Source of the DNA: Bacillota bacterium
GTDB lineage: Bacteria > Bacillota > Clostridia > Christensenellales > CAG-138
NCBI GenBank assembly: GCA_023458355.1
Contig: JAEWZS010000237.1
Location: 1 to 22,263 of the forward strand
Direction of reading: 5' to 3'
Length of the DNA: 22,263 bases
Shown here: in pieces, positions 6,451 through 14,232 of the stretch
Position numbering within the stretch: the stretch's first letter is position 1
Layout: each line of letters begins with the position of its first letter
Notes under the pieces: generated by a model
What the model was told of the DNA's origin: nothing
The model's input: the letters and a program-made list of their open reading frames with translations, nothing else
The model's database searches: none
Position numbers and translations under genes: made by a program

Positions 6451-7860
6451 TCAGCCTACGGCTTTCACCGAATTAACGAGATCTTGGTCGATCACAACGC
6501 TTGAATCGGCTTTCCATGCAGTGAGGAGCGCATCCCATTCCTCGCTCTTTTTTTGCTCGGTTGCAGCGGGGCGAATATGCTCCGTCACGTCGGATAGGGG
6601 GCGTTCACCAGGTATTTCATCGCTTACATAATAGAGTATGTGGAAGCCCTCGTCATCCTCAAACACCGCGGAGAAGCTGCCCACGGATAAGCTATTGAAT
6701 GTTTCAATCACAGCGTTGGACCATTCGCTGCCCTCGGAATACATAAGCGCACCCTTCTGGCGGAATGTCTCGATCTCGGAGAACTTTGTGTTTTCCGTAT
6801 ACTTTACAAGCACATCGGCAAACGGCGTTCCCGCTTGCAGTTCGGCATAGGCGGCTTCAATTTTTTCCTTCGCTGTCTGCACATATGCATCGTGTGCGGC
6901 ATCGGTCTCCGCCTTCAAAGCTGCATACTCGGTAAGTATCTCCGTCATGCGCGCGGCATTTTCGCTGCTTCCACTTGTCGCATCAAGAAAAGCAAGCTTG
7001 CCGTACTCCTCTTGTAAGGTGTTCATGTCGGTCATCTTTTGCTCGTAATCTTCGGGCAAAGTACCTGTGGGCACAGCGAGAATATCCATCACACGGGCAT
7101 AACCCTCGGGGACAAACAGTACGGGGACAGCGCCTTCCTCACCGAGTTCAAAACTCTCCTGATCGCTCAGATAGTAGGAAGGATCGGTCTCATAGCTGGT
7201 CTTTTGGCTGGCAAGCTCTTCGTTGTACCATGTTTCAATGTAGTCATCTGCGACAACAACGTCTTCTAATGCCTTTTCCTTCAGAATTTCACCCACAAAT
7301 TGGTTGGTAACTGCATCTGTAAGCCAACCCATAAATTCGTCATATGTCATTTCCTTGCCGGTATAATACATGGCTTCCTCGGCAATGAGCTCGTTGATGC
7401 GAGCGTCCACATCGATTGTGGTATCTGCGGCCGCTTCCTCCTCAGCCATGGTGCGGTAGTACTCTTCATACCCATTAATTAGATCATCAATTTCCGCTTG
7501 AAGCTCGGCCTGCTGTTCAGCCGTGAGTTGGTCAGCCCCTTGCTTTTTTGCCTGATAGGCGATTACGGCGTCCTCCGTATAAAAGTCTATGATTTCCTGC
7601 ACGGCAGTATCGGCATAACCGGCGTCCGCAAGATACGCGCCGCTCGACTGATAGAACTGCTCGTTATAGGTGGTGTACTCGTTTTTAAAATCGGCCCAGG
7701 TAAGGACGACCTCGCCGTCTACGGTTACAACAGGTGTATCGTCTGCGATATCGCCGGTGTTTACGGGTTCTTCGGTGTTCGGTTTTTCCTCAAGGCTGCA
7801 GCCGGCTGCGATTCCGAGAACCAAGATCGCTGCCATCAGCAGTGCAAGAAATTTTTTCAT
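6451..7860 (-). CDS. Parvulin-like peptidyl-prolyl isomerase lipoprotein (PrsA/SurA type)
   Basis: A 469-residue secreted lipoprotein. The start is ATG at 7860, not the upstream ATG at 7896: GGGAG sits 6 bases before it, the signal peptide MKKFLALLMAAILVLGIAAGC begins there, and the upstream ATG falls next to the -10 box. The lipobox is IAAGC. After an acidic linker comes a SurA-N-like region (VVTVDGEVVLTWADFKNEY), a long helical Glu/Ala-rich middle, and a C-terminal parvulin-type domain (TPFADVLVKYTENTKFSE..., GALMYSEGSEW, FEDDEGFHILYYV). An apparent first strand of that domain (GYARVMDILAVP) is separated from the rest by a helical insert of about 70 residues. Such proteins help fold exported proteins at the membrane-wall interface. 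Catalytic activity is uncertain because the usual GGDLG loop is degenerate. Confidence 0.85.
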   Translation of the reverse strand: MKKFLALLMAAILVLGIAAGCSLEEKPNTEEPVNTGDIADDTPVVTVDGEVVLTWADFKNEYTTYNEQFYQSSGAYLADAGYADTAVQEIIDFYTEDAVIAYQAKKQGADQLTAEQQAELQAEIDDLINGYEEYYRTMAEEEAAADTTIDVDARINELIAEEAMYYTGKEMTYDEFMGWLTDAVTNQFVGEILKEKALEDVVVADDYIETWYNEELASQKTSYETDPSYYLSDQESFELGEEGAVPVLFVPEGYARVMDILAVPTGTLPEDYEQKMTDMNTLQEEYGKLAFLDATSGSSENAARMTEILTEYAALKAETDAAHDAYVQTAKEKIEAAYAELQAGTPFADVLVKYTENTKFSEIETFRQKGALMYSEGSEWSNAVIETFNSLSVGSFSAVFEDDEGFHILYYVSDEIPGERPLSDVTEHIRPAATEQKKSEEWDALLTAWKADSSVVIDQDLVNSVKAVG

Positions 7861-7894
7861 AACATTCTCCCAACTGTATTGTTTCATGACATTC

Positions 7895-7922
7895 ATTATA
7901 ACACGTTCATACCTCTATGCAA
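7895..7922 (-). promoter_or_regulatory. Promoter of the parvulin-like gene, overlapping the end of mfd
   Basis: On the minus strand TTGCAT (complement of 7917-7922), a 16-base spacer and TATAAT (complement of 7895-7900). The -35 element and half the spacer are inside the last codons of mfd (stop at 7907-7909). Confidence 0.75.
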
Positions 7923-10900
7923 TCTGTAAGGGTGTAAACAAACTGTGGCAAATCACGGCAAAAGGCGGTAACGTCCATGTTCCTGCGGCGCAAAATAAGC
8001 GTGGGTTCTTCGGTATTCATAAGCTGCGCACCGGGTGTTTTCTCCACCAATGCCATAAGTTTTTTCACATCCATCGGCGCACGCGTGTCGAGTACGAGCT
8101 TTGCTTCCCCCTCCTTTATGCTAAGCTTTGTGACATAGGCCTTGGAGGCATCCGCCTTGAGCTTTGCGATAAAAAGGAGGTTTTGCACCGCCTGCGGTAT
8201 CTCGCCGTAGCGGTCGATCAGTTCATCCTGCACATCGAGCAAATCATCGCTTGTGACTACAAGAGCGATGCGCTTGTACATATTGAGTCTGTCGGTCTCG
8301 CGGGCAATGTAGGAATGTGGTATGGAGGCTGCAATCGGTATCTCCACCGCTGTTTCGATTTCGCGCTTTTCTACTTCACCTTTCGCCTCGCGCACGGCAT
8401 CTCCGATAAGCTTGCAGTATAGGTCGTAACCGACCGCCGCCATATGCCCGTGCTGCTCAGCGCCTAAAAGATTGCCCGCACCGCGTATCTCAAGATCCTT
8501 CATAGCAATCTTAAAGCCTGAGCCAAACTGCGTGAACTCACGTATGGCGCTCAAACGTTTTTCCGCCACCTCGCTCAATACCTTGTTATGGCGAAATGTT
8601 AAGTACGCATACCCAAGCCGCGCCCCGCGGCCGACGCGACCGCGAAGCTGGTAAAGCTGCGAAAGCCCCATATGGTCTGCATCGTAAACAATGATGGTAT
8701 TGACGTTTTGGATATCGAGACCGCTCTCGATGATAGTGCTGCAAAGGAGAACGTCGTACTGCTGCTCCAAAAAGTCCACCATTGTTTTTTCAAGCGTCTT
8801 TTCACTCATCTGACCGTGAGCGTAGGCAATGCGCGCCTGCGGCACGAGCGACCGTAAATACTCCGCAAACTGCTCCATGTTTCTGACGCGGTTATAAACA
8901 AAATACGTCTGCCCACCGCGCGAAAGCTCCTTTAAGATTGCCTCGCGTACGACCGCGTCGTTATACTCCATTACATATGTCTGCACGGGGTAGCGCTGCT
9001 CGGGCGGCGTTTCGATTACACTCATGTCGCGTATGCCCGTCATGGACATGTGAAGTGTACGCGGGATAGGCGTTGCGGATAGCGTCAGTACGTCAACGCT
9101 CGATTTAAGGTTTTTAATCTGCTCCTTATGCCCCACGCCGAAGCGCTGCTCCTCATCCACAACGAGAAGCCCGAGATCTTTAAACTTTATGGCCTTAGAC
9201 AAAAGCTTGTGGGTTCCTACTACAACGTCTATGGTACCGTTCTCTATCTTTTTTAATGTTTCTTTTTCCAAGGCGGGGTTTAAAAAGCGCGAAAGCAGCG
9301 CAACATTTACGGGAAAGCCCGAAAACCTTGCGGCAAGCGTATTGAAATGCTGCTGTGCGAGAATGGTCGTAGGCACCAAAAGCGCCGCTTGCTTGCTGTC
9401 CATCACAGCCTTAAACGCGGCGCGAAGCGCGACCTCGGTCTTCCCGTAGCCTACATCGCCGCAAAGGAGCCGATCCATCACGCGCTCGCTTTCCATATCG
9501 TGTTTAATCTCTGCAATGGCGGTAAGCTGATCGGGTGTTTCCTCATAAGGGAAGCTCTCTTCAAGACGCAGCTGCCAAGCTGTATCCTTAGAAAAACGGA
9601 AGCCTTTTCTTTTGGAGCGCTCGCCGTAAAGTTTCACAAGGTCAAACGCGAGCTTCTTTACGCTTTCACGCGTGCGGCTCACGGTCTTTTGCCACTCGCC
9701 GCTCCCTAGGCGCGAGAGCTTTTGTGCCCCCTCGTCGCCGCCTATGTATTTCTGCACGCGGTCGAGCTGATCGGTGGGGATATAGAGTTTGTCGCCTGCC
9801 GCATACGCCAAATGCAGATAGTCACGCTCCACGTCACCCACACGAAGCGTCTGTATGCCTACAAAGCGCCCGATGCCGTGTGTTTCATGCACCACCAAAT
9901 CCCCGGTACTAAGCTCGGAGAACGCAAGCTGCGGCCGCTTACGCTTAGGTACTGCGGTACGCTTGGTCGACCCACCGTAAAGCTCCTCCTCGCTTATGAC
10001 GTTGAGCTTTATCTCAGGATAGGAAAAACCCTTTTCAACGGATTCACCGACGATTAAAATTTCTCCTCGCACAATATCGCGCTTTAGGCTTTCGGCACCG
10101 GGCGCAAACACGCCCATGTCCATGAGCCTATCTTGCAATCGCTTACTATGCGGGCCTGCATAGATGAGTACTGTTTCCGAATTCCTGCGCCACGACTCGA
10201 TATCTTCTTTTAAAAGCTCCTCACCGCCCAAATACTTTGCGGCAGGGCGCGTTTCAAAGCGAAAAAGGCCTTTGGGGGAAATAGGCGCAAATGTGCGCGT
10301 GAATGCAAAAAGCATCGCCGTGCGTGGCGTATCGAGCCTTTTTAGCATAGTCTGTGGGTCACATAAAAGCTCCGCCTGCTCAGGCTCTATAGTTTTTGAC
10401 ATGAGCAAAAGCCCGGCATTTTCTATGAACTCGTCGTAGATGATTTTACCCGTCTCTGCCACACGCGGCGGCTCGTCTATTAAAATTAAAGAACCGGACA
10501 GAAAATAATCAAAAAGCGTAACCTCATCCTTATAAAAGAAAGGCAGAAGCGCTTCTGCGCCGCGCGGCGTAAAGCCTTCTTTTAGAGCTTCACATTCCTC
10601 TGTGAAGCCTTGTCGGTTGATAAGTATCTTCAAGCCGTGTTCGCGCGCTTTTTTGTCGAGAGGTGTTTCCACTGCGGGCGGAAGCAAAACGCTATCCACA
10701 TTATTGAGAGAACGCTGCGTGAGAGGGTCATACTCTCGCATAGTATCTATCTCATCGTCAAAAAACTCAATGCGAACGGGGTTTTCAAGCGTAATCGGGA
10801 AAACATCCACATACCCACCGCGAAGCGCAGCCTGGCCTTTACCCTCGCAAAGCTCCACTCGCTCATATCCTGCACCGACAAGCTTTTGCATGAGTTCTCT

Positions 10901-11356
10901 CGGCTCCATACGGGAACCTACCTTGAGCGTTTCGGACGCTTCTGCCATGGCCTCGGGCGGTGCAAGCCGCTGCAAAAGCGCTTCCGCAGAGGCGACCACC
11001 GCCATACGCTTCCCCTCGCAAAGGGAATAGAGTACCTCTACCCTTCGTGCACTAAGCCCGCTCGATGAGATAAAACCCTTGGAGGCAAGCGGAAGCTCCC
11101 GCGCGGGGAAATGGTATACATCCTTTACATAAGCGCTCATTTCCGTACAAAGTCTGGCTGCCGCGCCTTCATTGGCGGTTATAAGAAGAACGCTTTTATT
11201 TGAATGCGCAAAAAGCCCTGCGCTTATATGTGCCTTATGTGCCTCGCCAAGCCCAAAAACGCTTAAAGCGCCCTCCCCTTTTAGGAGCGCGCCCAAAAGC
11301 CTTTCATATTCCGCATAGCCCGTCAGGGCAGATAAAAGCGGATGTTTTTCCGTCAT
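7907..11356 (-). CDS. mfd: Transcription-repair coupling factor Mfd
   Basis: A 1149-residue SF2 translocase, full length for the family. The N-terminal UvrB-like module (residues ~1-350) includes GLSARRVEVLYSL and RGGYVDVFPI. The CarD-like RNA-polymerase-interacting domain spans ~480-540 (TGDLVVHETHGIGRFVGI). The translocase has Walker A GDVGYGKT (633-640), DEEQ (734-737), SATPIPRTLHMS, and the motif VI region QLYQLRGRVGR; the TRCF domain closes the protein. Mfd dislodges RNA polymerase stalled at lesions and recruits UvrA. The ATG overlaps the pth stop by ATGA. The pth-mfd order is common in Bacillota. The 3' end contains the promoter of the next gene. Confidence 0.98.
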   Translation of the reverse strand: MTEKHPLLSALTGYAEYERLLGALLKGEGALSVFGLGEAHKAHISAGLFAHSNKSVLLITANEGAAARLCTEMSAYVKDVYHFPARELPLASKGFISSSGLSARRVEVLYSLCEGKRMAVVASAEALLQRLAPPEAMAEASETLKVGSRMEPRELMQKLVGAGYERVELCEGKGQAALRGGYVDVFPITLENPVRIEFFDDEIDTMREYDPLTQRSLNNVDSVLLPPAVETPLDKKAREHGLKILINRQGFTEECEALKEGFTPRGAEALLPFFYKDEVTLFDYFLSGSLILIDEPPRVAETGKIIYDEFIENAGLLLMSKTIEPEQAELLCDPQTMLKRLDTPRTAMLFAFTRTFAPISPKGLFRFETRPAAKYLGGEELLKEDIESWRRNSETVLIYAGPHSKRLQDRLMDMGVFAPGAESLKRDIVRGEILIVGESVEKGFSYPEIKLNVISEEELYGGSTKRTAVPKRKRPQLAFSELSTGDLVVHETHGIGRFVGIQTLRVGDVERDYLHLAYAAGDKLYIPTDQLDRVQKYIGGDEGAQKLSRLGSGEWQKTVSRTRESVKKLAFDLVKLYGERSKRKGFRFSKDTAWQLRLEESFPYEETPDQLTAIAEIKHDMESERVMDRLLCGDVGYGKTEVALRAAFKAVMDSKQAALLVPTTILAQQHFNTLAARFSGFPVNVALLSRFLNPALEKETLKKIENGTIDVVVGTHKLLSKAIKFKDLGLLVVDEEQRFGVGHKEQIKNLKSSVDVLTLSATPIPRTLHMSMTGIRDMSVIETPPEQRYPVQTYVMEYNDAVVREAILKELSRGGQTYFVYNRVRNMEQFAEYLRSLVPQARIAYAHGQMSEKTLEKTMVDFLEQQYDVLLCSTIIESGLDIQNVNTIIVYDADHMGLSQLYQLRGRVGRGARLGYAYLTFRHNKVLSEVAEKRLSAIREFTQFGSGFKIAMKDLEIRGAGNLLGAEQHGHMAAVGYDLYCKLIGDAVREAKGEVEKREIETAVEIPIAASIPHSYIARETDRLNMYKRIALVVTSDDLLDVQDELIDRYGEIPQAVQNLLFIAKLKADASKAYVTKLSIKEGEAKLVLDTRAPMDVKKLMALVEKTPGAQLMNTEEPTLILRRRNMDVTAFCRDLPQFVYTLTDCIEV

Positions 11357-11967
11357 AGATCCTGCTCCGCCTCGTCCTTCTCGTCCTTGGGCTTATCCTT
11401 TTTCGGTTTTATATTAAAGCGCTCCTGTGCTTTATTTAGCTGCCCTAAAACGATGAGCTCCACAGCATCCGCCGCATTGCCTATAGCCCCACGAAGCGCC
11501 TCTGCCTCTTCCTTATCCGGTGCGCCCAGCACATGGCCGGCAAGGTTTTGTATCTCCCCCGCGCGACCAATACCCACGCGAACGCGCGGGAAGTCGTCAT
11601 ACCCGAGGCTGTAAATAATACTTTTCATACCGTTGTGTGTACCGGAGCTTCCGCCTGCACGAATGCGGATGGTGCCCAGCTTTAAATCTATATCGTCGTA
11701 CACGACGATGAGTTCACTATGCTCGCATTTATAGAAATTCATAATCTCCATTACGGAGAAACCCGAGTTGTTCATATAGGTTTCGGGCTTTACCAAGACC
11801 ACCTTTTGACCGCCTATATGCCCCTCACCGAGCACCGCCTTAAAATTATGCTTGCGGATATCAATAGTAAAGCGATCGCTTAACACATCGAGCGTCATAT
11901 AGCCGATGTTATGCCTCGTCCTGGCGTACTCATGTCCGGGGTTCCCTAAGCCTACTACGATAAACAT
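11353..11967 (-). CDS. pth: Peptidyl-tRNA hydrolase
   Basis: A 204-residue Pth. The start is ATG at 11967: GGAGGA lies 5 bases upstream and the protein then begins MFIVVGLGNPG as in other Pth enzymes. A GTG 12 bases further up is inside the ribosome binding site. Catalytic landmarks are Asn9 (GLGNPG), His19 (TRHNIG), YMNNSG and the Asp in VVYDDIDL. It hydrolyses the ester bond of peptidyl-tRNAs released by abortive translation. The C-terminus has an extra tail of about 20 charged residues (KPKKDKPKDEKDEAEQ). It is the first gene of the pth-mfd unit with a recognisable promoter upstream. Confidence 0.97.
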   Translation of the reverse strand: MFIVVGLGNPGHEYARTRHNIGYMTLDVLSDRFTIDIRKHNFKAVLGEGHIGGQKVVLVKPETYMNNSGFSVMEIMNFYKCEHSELIVVYDDIDLKLGTIRIRAGGSSGTHNGMKSIIYSLGYDDFPRVRVGIGRAGEIQNLAGHVLGAPDKEEAEALRGAIGNAADAVELIVLGQLNKAQERFNIKPKKDKPKDEKDEAEQDL

Positions 11968-12025
11968 AGCTTCCTCCACGCGGATATGCCCTCATGCGCC
12001 TTTTTGCATGGGGGTACTGGGTTTG

Positions 12026-12054
12026 ATTATATCCTCCGGACGTGAAAGTTACAA
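12026..12054 (-). promoter_or_regulatory. Promoter of pth-mfd
   Basis: On the minus strand TTGTAA (complement of 12049-12054), a 17-base spacer and TATAAT (complement of 12026-12031), about 60 bases before the pth ATG. A CATGC/GCATG dyad (11993-12010) lies in the leader. Confidence 0.7.
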
Positions 12055-12346
12055 CACCCGTTTTTAAAAAATAACGTTCGGTCAAATTCCCTTGTAAAGT
12101 TAACGTGCATTTTACCTTTGTTTCGACAGAGTTCTGCGTGCATGCATAAAGAGATAATTTGAGAAATTTTATATAGGAAACGATGTACTCTATTCTTATG
12201 GCAACTATCTTTAAAGAAAGACAGTAAATGCAGTATACTGAATTTACGGTATAATAAGTACAAGATTTTAAAACTATAAAATAGCAAAAGTAAAATAATA
12301 TGAAAGAGTATGCTATAAATACTTTCTGCAAAAGGAGGTGAGTTCT
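12055..12346 (+). promoter_or_regulatory. AT-rich upstream region and putative promoter of the toroid-protein gene
   Basis: This stretch of nearly 300 bases has no convincing gene. It is much richer in A and T than the flanking genes. A perfect TATAAT lies at 12250-12255 and a near match TATACT at 12234-12239; neither has a good -35 (best guess TTAAAG at 12211-12216 for the second). The leader would be 80-100 nt. It ends in a strong ribosome binding site, AAAGGAGGTG (12331-12340). Confidence 0.4.
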
Positions 12347-13369
12347 ATGAATAGTAAATTAATTGATAAGCTTATTCATTCAGAAGAACCTTCAATCAGA
12401 TTTAAAGTAAGAGCAAGTATATTCAATGAAAATCCTAATTCACCATCAATGTTGGCACTTCAAAATGAAATTAAAGTATCAGACAGGGTGCAAAAGTTAT
12501 TATCCGGAAGAACTGTAGACGGCAGACTGAACCCGGTTTCTAATCCGTATCACAAATGGCATGGAGCTCATTGGGTATTGGTTCAATTAGCTGAGATGTG
12601 TTACCCTAAGGGAGATTGCGCCTTATTTCCCCTCAGGGAACAAGTTTATAATTATTGGCTATGTGAAAAAATGCAAAAGTTAATTGAGTGTAAGAGCAAA
12701 AAAGAAGTTTATACTGTTTATGGAGTTCCTGTTTTGCAGGGAAAGCCAAGACGATGTGCTTCACAGCAAGCCAATGCTTTATTTTCTACACTCTCTTTGG
12801 GAATCGCAGATAAAAGAGTCGATGCTCTTGTATCATTATTATTAAAATGGCAGTGGCCGGATGGAGGATGGAATTGTGATAAAAATCCTGATGCAAAGGT
12901 CTCCTCTTTTAACGAGTCCCTCATACCGTTAAGAGCATTATCCCTATATTCTCAAACAGAGTATGATGAAGAGCTGCAAAATAGTATAAATAAAGCTTCT
13001 GAAGTATTTTTAAGCAGGAATATGCTTAAGAGAAAAAGCGATGGACAGATAATTAAGTCCGAATTTTTGAAGCTTCATTATCCAAGCTATTGGCATTATG
13101 ATATATTGTTTGGTTTAAAAGTAATGGCAGAGTGCGGATTTGTAAAAGATTCAAGATGTGAAGAATCATTAAATATACTCGAAAGTAAAGTATTACCCGA
13201 TGGAGGATGGTCTGCCGAAGGAAGATATTATAAAACTTCAGAAGATGCTGCTCCTAAGCTGAATTTTGACAAAGTAGCATGGGGTAGTAATTCGAAAAAA
13301 CATATGAATGAATGGATTACTGCTGATGTTCTATTTGTATTATCTAAAGCAGGCAGGATAAATATTTAG
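12347..13369 (+). CDS. Squalene cyclase/prenyltransferase-like alpha-toroid protein, unknown function
   Basis: A 340-residue cytosolic-looking protein without a signal peptide. The ATG at 12347 is chosen over GTG at 12338 because AAGGAGGTG precedes it by 6 bases and contains that GTG. Two repeats of the type WPDGGWNC (near residue 170) and LPDGGWSAEGRYY (near 287) resemble the QW/DGGW turns of terpene cyclases and prenyltransferase beta subunits, implying an alpha/alpha-barrel. The cyclase DxDD motif is not seen, so catalysis as a terpene cyclase is unlikely. Family members are widely annotated as prenyltransferase or squalene oxidase-like without proof. Codons are strongly A/T-ending, unlike its neighbours, and the gene is a lone plus-strand insertion between minus-strand units, consistent with recent acquisition. 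Confidence 0.75.
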   Translation: MNSKLIDKLIHSEEPSIRFKVRASIFNENPNSPSMLALQNEIKVSDRVQKLLSGRTVDGRLNPVSNPYHKWHGAHWVLVQLAEMCYPKGDCALFPLREQVYNYWLCEKMQKLIECKSKKEVYTVYGVPVLQGKPRRCASQQANALFSTLSLGIADKRVDALVSLLLKWQWPDGGWNCDKNPDAKVSSFNESLIPLRALSLYSQTEYDEELQNSINKASEVFLSRNMLKRKSDGQIIKSEFLKLHYPSYWHYDILFGLKVMAECGFVKDSRCEESLNILESKVLPDGGWSAEGRYYKTSEDAAPKLNFDKVAWGSNSKKHMNEWITADVLFVLSKAGRINI

Positions 13370-13382
13370 AATAAAAATTAAC

Positions 13383-13408
13383 AAAAAAGGGCGCTTACTG
13401 CGCCCTTT
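13383..13408. terminator. Bidirectional terminator between the toroid-protein gene and hpf
   Basis: AAAGGGCGC (13386-13394), loop TTACT, GCGCCCTTT (13400-13408). On the minus strand it is followed by a run of six T's, a strong terminator for hpf; on the plus strand it ends the opposing gene with a shorter T-run. Confidence 0.9.
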
Positions 13409-13421
13409 GTGTTATCTATTC

Positions 13422-13961
13422 TCAATACTCCGGCTCGATAAGGCCGTAGTTGCCGTCCTTACGCTGATAAATCACGTTGACCTGACCGGTTTCGCCGTTG
13501 GTGAACATGTAAAAGGAATGGCCCAGAAGTTCCATTTGCAGCATCGCCTCATCCACCGTCATGGGCTTGAGGTTGAAATGCTTTACCTTCACCACGTGCT
13601 TTTCTTCGGGTTCTTCCCCGTCGTCCATTTGGTCTAAAAGCTCAGGGCCGCAGTGTTTAAATGCGCCTGCACGGAGATTCTTTTCGAGCTTGGTGCGATA
13701 GCGGACAATCTGTTTTTCAAGCTTGTCGAGCACGCGATCGATAGACTCGTACATGTCGCCTGTGACTTCTTCGCCACGGATGATGCCGCCCGAATAGGGT
13801 ATGGTTACCTCAACAATGTGGCGGTAACGCTCCACGGACATGGCGACATTTGCCTCCGTATTCTCGGGGAAGTACTTGTCGAGCTTTTGGACCTTATCGG
13901 TCGCCAGCTTCCGGAGGTGGTCGGAGATTTCGATGTTTTTGCCGATGATCGTGATACGCAT
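13422..13961 (-). CDS. hpf: Long-form ribosome hibernation promoting factor (HPF/RaiA family)
   Basis: A 179-residue long HPF. The start is ATG at 13961 (MRITIIGKNIEISDHLR) with AAAGGGG about 9 bases upstream; a GTG 24 bases further up gives a non-conserved extension. Residues 1-100 are the S30AE domain that occupies the tRNA and mRNA path on the 30S subunit. After an acidic linker (DDGEEPEEK), residues ~120-179 (VKVKHFNLKPMTVDEA, LLGHSFYMFTN, VNVIYQRKDGNYGLIEP) form the dimerisation domain that pairs two ribosomes into 100S particles. It lies downstream of the feo unit in the same direction, after a gap of about 120 bases with no clear promoter, so it may be partly read from feo. Confidence 0.96.
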   Translation of the reverse strand: MRITIIGKNIEISDHLRKLATDKVQKLDKYFPENTEANVAMSVERYRHIVEVTIPYSGGIIRGEEVTGDMYESIDRVLDKLEKQIVRYRTKLEKNLRAGAFKHCGPELLDQMDDGEEPEEKHVVKVKHFNLKPMTVDEAMLQMELLGHSFYMFTNGETGQVNVIYQRKDGNYGLIEPEY

Positions 13962-14082
13962 CGTTTTATTCCCCTTTCCCAGCACCGCTTGTTACGATGC
14001 TTTGACTTAATGCTTTGTTCTCCAAGGATACCACAAAATCCTGCTGCAATCGCGTTATTTTTGTGAACTGTAAAAGGCAAAA

Positions 14083-14232
14083 TTAGTTTTTCTTCTCCCG
14101 CTTTGAACAATCCCTGTTGCAACCTGCACAGCGGCAGCCGCAGCCCTTTTTGGCGTTTTTTGCAGCACGCACAAGGCAGTATATGCTCCATGCGACGATG
14201 ATTGCCGCGATAACATAAAATAAAACGTCCAT
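14083..14232 (-). CDS. FeoB-associated Cys-rich membrane peptide
   Basis: A 49-residue peptide: MDVLFYVIAAIIVAWSIYCL forms one membrane helix, followed by a basic turn (VRAAKNAKKG) and a Cys cluster, GCGCRCAGCNRDC, with six Cys. This is the pattern of the FeoB_associated family (Pfam PF12669), found downstream of feoB in Bacillota. Its ATG overlaps the feoB stop as TAATG, so translation is coupled. By position it plays the part that FeoC has in proteobacteria, possibly an iron or redox-responsive accessory of FeoB; its exact role is not known. The assignment rests on helix plus Cys pattern plus location. Confidence 0.88.
   Translation of the reverse strand: MDVLFYVIAAIIVAWSIYCLVRAAKNAKKGCGCRCAGCNRDCSKREKKN

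Noticed and set aside
5988..6504. Plus-strand open frames across rqcP and the terminator
   Set aside because: They run through a strong minus-strand terminator and antisense to a well-conserved S4 protein.
11930..12331. Minus-strand open frame of 133 residues upstream of pth
   Set aside because: It crosses the pth promoter and ribosome binding site, has no good start signal, and its product is a string of aromatic and hydrophobic residues typical of AT-rich spacer.
13805..14191. Minus-strand frame of 128 residues between feoB and hpf
   Set aside because: It overlaps hpf in another frame. The real gene here is the 49-residue Cys-rich peptide at 14083-14232.
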